From: Streptomyces sp. NBC_00306
Lineage (GTDB): Bacteria; Actinomycetota; Actinomycetes; Streptomycetales; Streptomycetaceae
DNA: 64,000 nt
NCBI RefSeq assembly: GCF_036169555.1
Contig: NZ_CP108032.1
Location: 6,138,001 to 6,202,000, forward strand
Reading direction: 5' to 3'
Shown piece after piece: positions 61,210-64,000 of the stretch (within the stretch, counting starts at the first letter, position 1; each line of letters starts with the position of its first letter). The position numbers and the translations under genes are program-made. The notes beneath the pieces are model-generated. The model ran no database searches. It had not been told where the DNA came from and was given only the letters and a program-made list of their open reading frames with translations.

Positions 61210-62220
61210 ATGCCTTCTTCTGTCATGCCCACGTCTAGTCAGTCCGGCGGGTCCCCGTCGCCGGCCGCCGTCTCCGCCGTCGGTCTGCGCAAGTCGTACG
61301 GCGACAAGACCGTCCTCGACGGCATCGACCTCGTCGTGCCGGCCGGGTCCGTGTTCGCGCTGCTCGGCCCGAACGGCGCCGGCAAGACCACCGCCGTGAA
61401 GATCCTCTCCACGCTCATCGCGGCCGACGGCGGGCAGGCCCAGGTCGCGGGTCACGACCTGACCGCCGAGCCGCAGGCGGTGCGGGCCGCGATCGGTGTC
61501 ACCGGGCAGTTCTCCGCCGTCGACGGTCTGATCACCGGCGAGGAGAACATGCTCCTGATGGCGGACCTGCACCATCTCTCCCGTGCCGAAGGCCGGCGTA
61601 CCGCCGCCGAGTTGCTGGAGCGCTTCGACCTCACGGACGCGGCGAAGAAGCCCGCCTCCACCTACTCCGGCGGTATGAAGCGCCGTCTCGACATCGCCAT
61701 GACGCTGGTGGGTGACCCGCGGATCATCTTCCTCGACGAGCCGACCACCGGACTCGACCCGCGTGCCCGTCACAACATGTGGGGCATCATCCGCGAGCTG
61801 GTCTCCGGCGGTGTCACCGTCTTCCTCACCACGCAGTACCTCGAAGAGGCGGACGAACTCGCCGACCGCATCGCCGTCCTGAACGGCGGGAAGATCGTCG
61901 CCGAAGGCAGCGCGGACGAGCTGAAGCGCCTGATTCCCGGCGGACACGTCCGGATCCGCTTCACCGACCCCGCCGCCTACCAGTCGGCCGCCGTTGCCCT
62001 GCACGAGGTCACCCGCGACGACGAGTCGCTGTCGCTTCAGATCCCGAGCGACGGCAGCCAGCGCGAACTGCGCTCGATCCTCGACTGGCTGGACTCCGCC
62101 GGCATCGAGGCGGACGAGCTCACCGTGCACACCCCCGACCTCGACGACGTGTTCTTCGCCCTGACCGGCCCTGCCGGCACCACCGCCGTCCCCAACCAGT
62201 CCAAGGAGACCGTCCGATGA
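61210..62220 (+). CDS. DrrA-type ABC transporter ATP-binding protein
   Basis: A 336-aa ATPase with Walker A GPNGAGKTTAVKIL, signature YSGGMKRRLDIA, Walker B IIFLDEPTTGLD, and the long C-terminal domain of daunorubicin-resistance ATPases. It pairs with the overlapping permease gene for drug or lipid export. A GGGAGGG site at 61199-61205 precedes the ATG. Chromosomal rather than part of either cluster. Confidence 0.92.
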   Translation: MPSSVMPTSSQSGGSPSPAAVSAVGLRKSYGDKTVLDGIDLVVPAGSVFALLGPNGAGKTTAVKILSTLIAADGGQAQVAGHDLTAEPQAVRAAIGVTGQFSAVDGLITGEENMLLMADLHHLSRAEGRRTAAELLERFDLTDAAKKPASTYSGGMKRRLDIAMTLVGDPRIIFLDEPTTGLDPRARHNMWGIIRELVSGGVTVFLTTQYLEEADELADRIAVLNGGKIVAEGSADELKRLIPGGHVRIRFTDPAAYQSAAVALHEVTRDDESLSLQIPSDGSQRELRSILDWLDSAGIEADELTVHTPDLDDVFFALTGPAGTTAVPNQSKETVR

Positions 62221-63008
62221 GCGCCCTCTCTCTCGCCGTCCGCGACTCGAACACCATGCTGCGGCGCAACCTGCTCCACGCGCGGCGCTATCCCTCGCTC
62301 ACCCTGAACCTGCTGCTCACGCCAGTCATGCTGCTGCTGCTCTTCGTCTACATCTTCGGCGACGTGATGAGCGCGGGCATCGGCGGCGGCGGAGCCGACA
62401 GATCCGAGTACATCGCGTATCTCGTCCCGGGCATCGTGCTGATGACCATCGGCTCCACCACGATCGGCACCGCGGTCTCCGTCTCCACCGACATGTCCGA
62501 GGGCATCATCGCCCGCTTCCGCACCATGGCCATCCACCGCAGCTCCGTCCTCGTCGGACACGTCGTCGGCAGCGTCCTGCAGGCAGTCGCCAGCGTGGTC
62601 CTCGTCGGCGCCGTGGCGGTGGCCATCGGCTTCCGCTCCACCGACGCCTCCGTTCTGGAGTGGCTCGCGGCGCTCGGACTGCTCGTCCTCTTCGCCACGG
62701 CGCTCACCTGGATCGCCGTCGGAATGGGCCTGATCAGCCCGAACGCCGAGGCCGCCAGCAACAACGCCCTGCCGCTGATCTTCCTCCCGCTCATCTCCAG
62801 CACCTTCGTCCCGGTCGACGCGATGCCGGGCTGGTTCCAGCCCATCGCCGAGTACCAGCCCTTCACACCGGCCATCGAGACCCTGCGCGGCCTGCTGCTC
62901 GGCACCGAGATCGGCCACAACGGCTGGCTCGCCGTGCTCTGGTGCGTGGGACTCGCCGTCCTCGGCTACGTCTGGTCCAAGTCGGTGTTCAACCGCGACC
63001 CGAAGTAG
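62217..63008 (+). CDS. DrrB-type ABC-2 transporter permease
   Basis: A 263-aa membrane protein with six hydrophobic segments and the ABC-2 pattern (LLTPVMLLLLFVYIFGDVM, DMSEGIIARFRTMAI, PLISSTFVPVDAMPGWFQ). ATG overlaps the ATPase stop (ATGA). With DrrA it forms an exporter; substrate unknown. Confidence 0.92.
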   Translation: MSALSLAVRDSNTMLRRNLLHARRYPSLTLNLLLTPVMLLLLFVYIFGDVMSAGIGGGGADRSEYIAYLVPGIVLMTIGSTTIGTAVSVSTDMSEGIIARFRTMAIHRSSVLVGHVVGSVLQAVASVVLVGAVAVAIGFRSTDASVLEWLAALGLLVLFATALTWIAVGMGLISPNAEAASNNALPLIFLPLISSTFVPVDAMPGWFQPIAEYQPFTPAIETLRGLLLGTEIGHNGWLAVLWCVGLAVLGYVWSKSVFNRDPK

Positions 63009-63049
63009 GGGGCAGCAGCTTGCGGGCCGCGCCCGCAGACCGTCCTCCA

Positions 63050-63088
63050 GGGCGGCGTACTCCGACAACGCGTCGGCGTACGCCGCCC
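63050..63088. terminator. Hairpin terminator shared by DrrB and MarR genes
   Basis: An 11-bp outer stem GGGCGGCGTAC / GTACGCCGCCC and a 5-bp inner stem CCGAC / GTCGG around an AACGC loop, separated by one mismatched pair. It lies between two convergent genes and can serve both. Confidence 0.75.
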
Positions 63089-63182
63089 GTTGGTCTTCCT
63101 GCCGCCTCCCGCCCCGGCTACTCCGGCAACCCCTGGCTCCGGACCGTCGGAGTCGAGGCTGGGGAGAGAGCCGGATGTGTCC

Positions 63183-63629
63183 TCAGGTCCGCGGCCAGGG
63201 CCGCCCGTCGAGGCGTTCGATGTCGCGGTTCAGACGGTCCAGACAGGACGCCAGTTGGCCGGCCTCCTTCGGGGTCCAGTCGGCCAGCACCTTCGACAGG
63301 CCGTCCAGGTTCTGGGCGCGGTCCGACTCCAACTGGCGCTCGCCCTCGGGGGTGATGGAGAACTTGCGGGCGATGCCCCCCTCCGGGTCGGGAATGCGCT
63401 CGACGACCCCGGCGCGCATCATCGCGGCCGTCTGCCGGTTGAGGGTGGAGGTGTCCAGGCCGAACGCGTCGCTGAGCTGGCTGATCGACATGGGTCCCTC
63501 TGCCTGGATGCGGCTGAGCAGGATGTAGGCACTGCGGTCGAGCAGGCGGTTGCTCCGGTGGGACAGCAGGTTCATGTACCGCCCGAGCAGCATGGTCTCG
63601 AACTCGATCTGGGCAAGGGGCATGTCCAC
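63183..63629 (-). CDS. MarR-family transcriptional regulator
   Basis: A 148-aa winged-helix regulator: LDRSAYILLSRIQAEGPMSISQLSDAFGL, split by the recognition helix TSTLNRQTAAMMRAG, then the wing RIPDPEGGIARKFSITPEG. The GTG at 63629 has AAGGAAG at a 6-nt gap; an ATG 6 bp further in is possible. It is divergent from an MFS transporter gene, so it probably represses that gene and itself in response to a small molecule. Confidence 0.88.
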   Translation of the reverse strand: MDMPLAQIEFETMLLGRYMNLLSHRSNRLLDRSAYILLSRIQAEGPMSISQLSDAFGLDTSTLNRQTAAMMRAGVVERIPDPEGGIARKFSITPEGERQLESDRAQNLDGLSKVLADWTPKEAGQLASCLDRLNRDIERLDGRPWPRT

Positions 63630-63711
63630 GCGCGGCTTCCTTCGGCTCCTGACGCACCCTCCGTCGCGAGAGGGCGCCTCGGGTTCAGATATACCACGGG
63701 CCGTATGTATG

Positions 63712-63728
63712 ATGCATTTAATGTGCAT
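63712..63728. promoter_or_regulatory. Candidate MarR operator in divergent MarR/MFS promoter region
   Basis: ATGCA and TGCAT flank a 7-bp spacer. A further ATGCAT lies at 63730-63736 and GTGCAC at 63748-63753. The region 63690-63760 is AT-rich, as expected for the divergent promoters. A short ATCGAC triple repeat follows near 63755-63772. Confidence 0.5.
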
Positions 63729-63834
63729 GATGCATATCGACTGTATGGTGCACATCGACATCGACATCGACAGCGCCGGGCATCGACGGCACCGGGCGCG
63801 CCTCACCAGGACCCGCAGAGCACGAGGAGTACCC

Positions 63835-64000
63835 GTGGACAGTTCCCAGCCCGAAGCCCGCCCCGGCGGTGTTGTCGGGATCCTCGCCTTCGCGGGCATC
63901 GTGGCCGCGCTCACTCAGACCCTTGTGGTGCCGCTGATCGCGGAACTGCCGAAGCTGCTCGACACCTCGGCGTCCAACGCCTCATGGGTGATCACCGCGA
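63835..64000 (+). CDS. MFS transporter, N-terminal fragment (cut by window end)
   Basis: Starts with GTG at 63835 after GAGGAG. The 55 visible codons give a short polar start, then the first helix (VVGILAFAGIVAALTQTLVV) and PLIAELPKLLDTSASNASWVITA, the loop between helices 1 and 2 of DHA2-type drug exporters. It is probably controlled by the divergent MarR gene. Confidence 0.82.
   Translation, partial: MDSSQPEARPGGVVGILAFAGIVAALTQTLVVPLIAELPKLLDTSASNASWVITA

Overview
The window looks like a Streptomyces chromosome. GC is very high, starts are often GTG or TTG, and genes overlap by 4 bp (ATGA, GTGA) in long operons. TTA codons are rare, and Streptomyces-typical families are present (a DUF317 remnant, an RHH/DUF4097/DrrAB neighbourhood). 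Chromosomal genes flank two large accessory blocks: an unusual RiPP cluster at 4.7-28 kb and an exopolysaccharide cluster at 30.4-57.9 kb.

Left edge (1-4.7 kb): a truncated APC-type permease, a TRAM-domain RNA methyltransferase, then a decayed junction with broken pieces of a UvrD-type helicase and a DUF317 protein. A perfect 15-bp hairpin at 4667-4700 closes this region.

RiPP cluster (4.7-28 kb): two divergent operons share a 0.5-kb intergenic region. The plus-strand operon encodes a luciferase-like (LLM) oxidoreductase and a complete daptide-type set: RRE protein, methyltransferase, aminotransferase, dehydrogenase, two precursors ending in Thr, ABC exporter and intramembrane metalloprotease. 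It continues with a full class III lanthipeptide synthetase (LanKC), a YcaO protein, RmlA and RmlB, and is followed by a LuxR-type regulator. The minus-strand operon holds the five activities of the EvaA-E (vancosamine-type 2,3,6-trideoxy-3-amino-3-C-methyl hexose) pathway and a GT2 glycosyltransferase. Neither precursor has a Cys, so the LanKC cannot form lanthionines on them. I read the locus as a hybrid: a daptide backbone with a C-terminal diamine from Thr, dehydrated and possibly reduced Ser/Thr, possible YcaO chemistry, and an aminosugar. I do not know of a described RiPP with this combination.

Spacer (28.4-30.4 kb): an SDR oxidoreductase and a PAP2 phosphatase.

Exopolysaccharide cluster (30.4-57.9 kb, all minus strand, 21 genes): polyprenyl-phosphate sugar transferase, nucleotide-sugar dehydrogenase, glycosyltransferases, two Wzz-like proteins (one with a decayed kinase domain), asparagine synthetase-like protein, ADH-Gfo/Idh fusion, heparinase-like protein, beta-helix lipoprotein, polymerase and flippase. 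A CDP-sugar-like module is embedded in it (cytidylyltransferase, C-methyltransferase, PIG-L deacetylase, epimerase, DUF4910 protein, RmlC-like epimerase, class III aminotransferase, pyruvyltransferase). TTA codons in the sugar transferase and heparinase genes suggest bldA control.

Right edge (58.6-64 kb): GtrA-like protein, ribbon-helix-helix regulator with apparent operators, DUF4097 protein, DrrAB-type ABC exporter, MarR regulator, and the start of a divergent MFS transporter.
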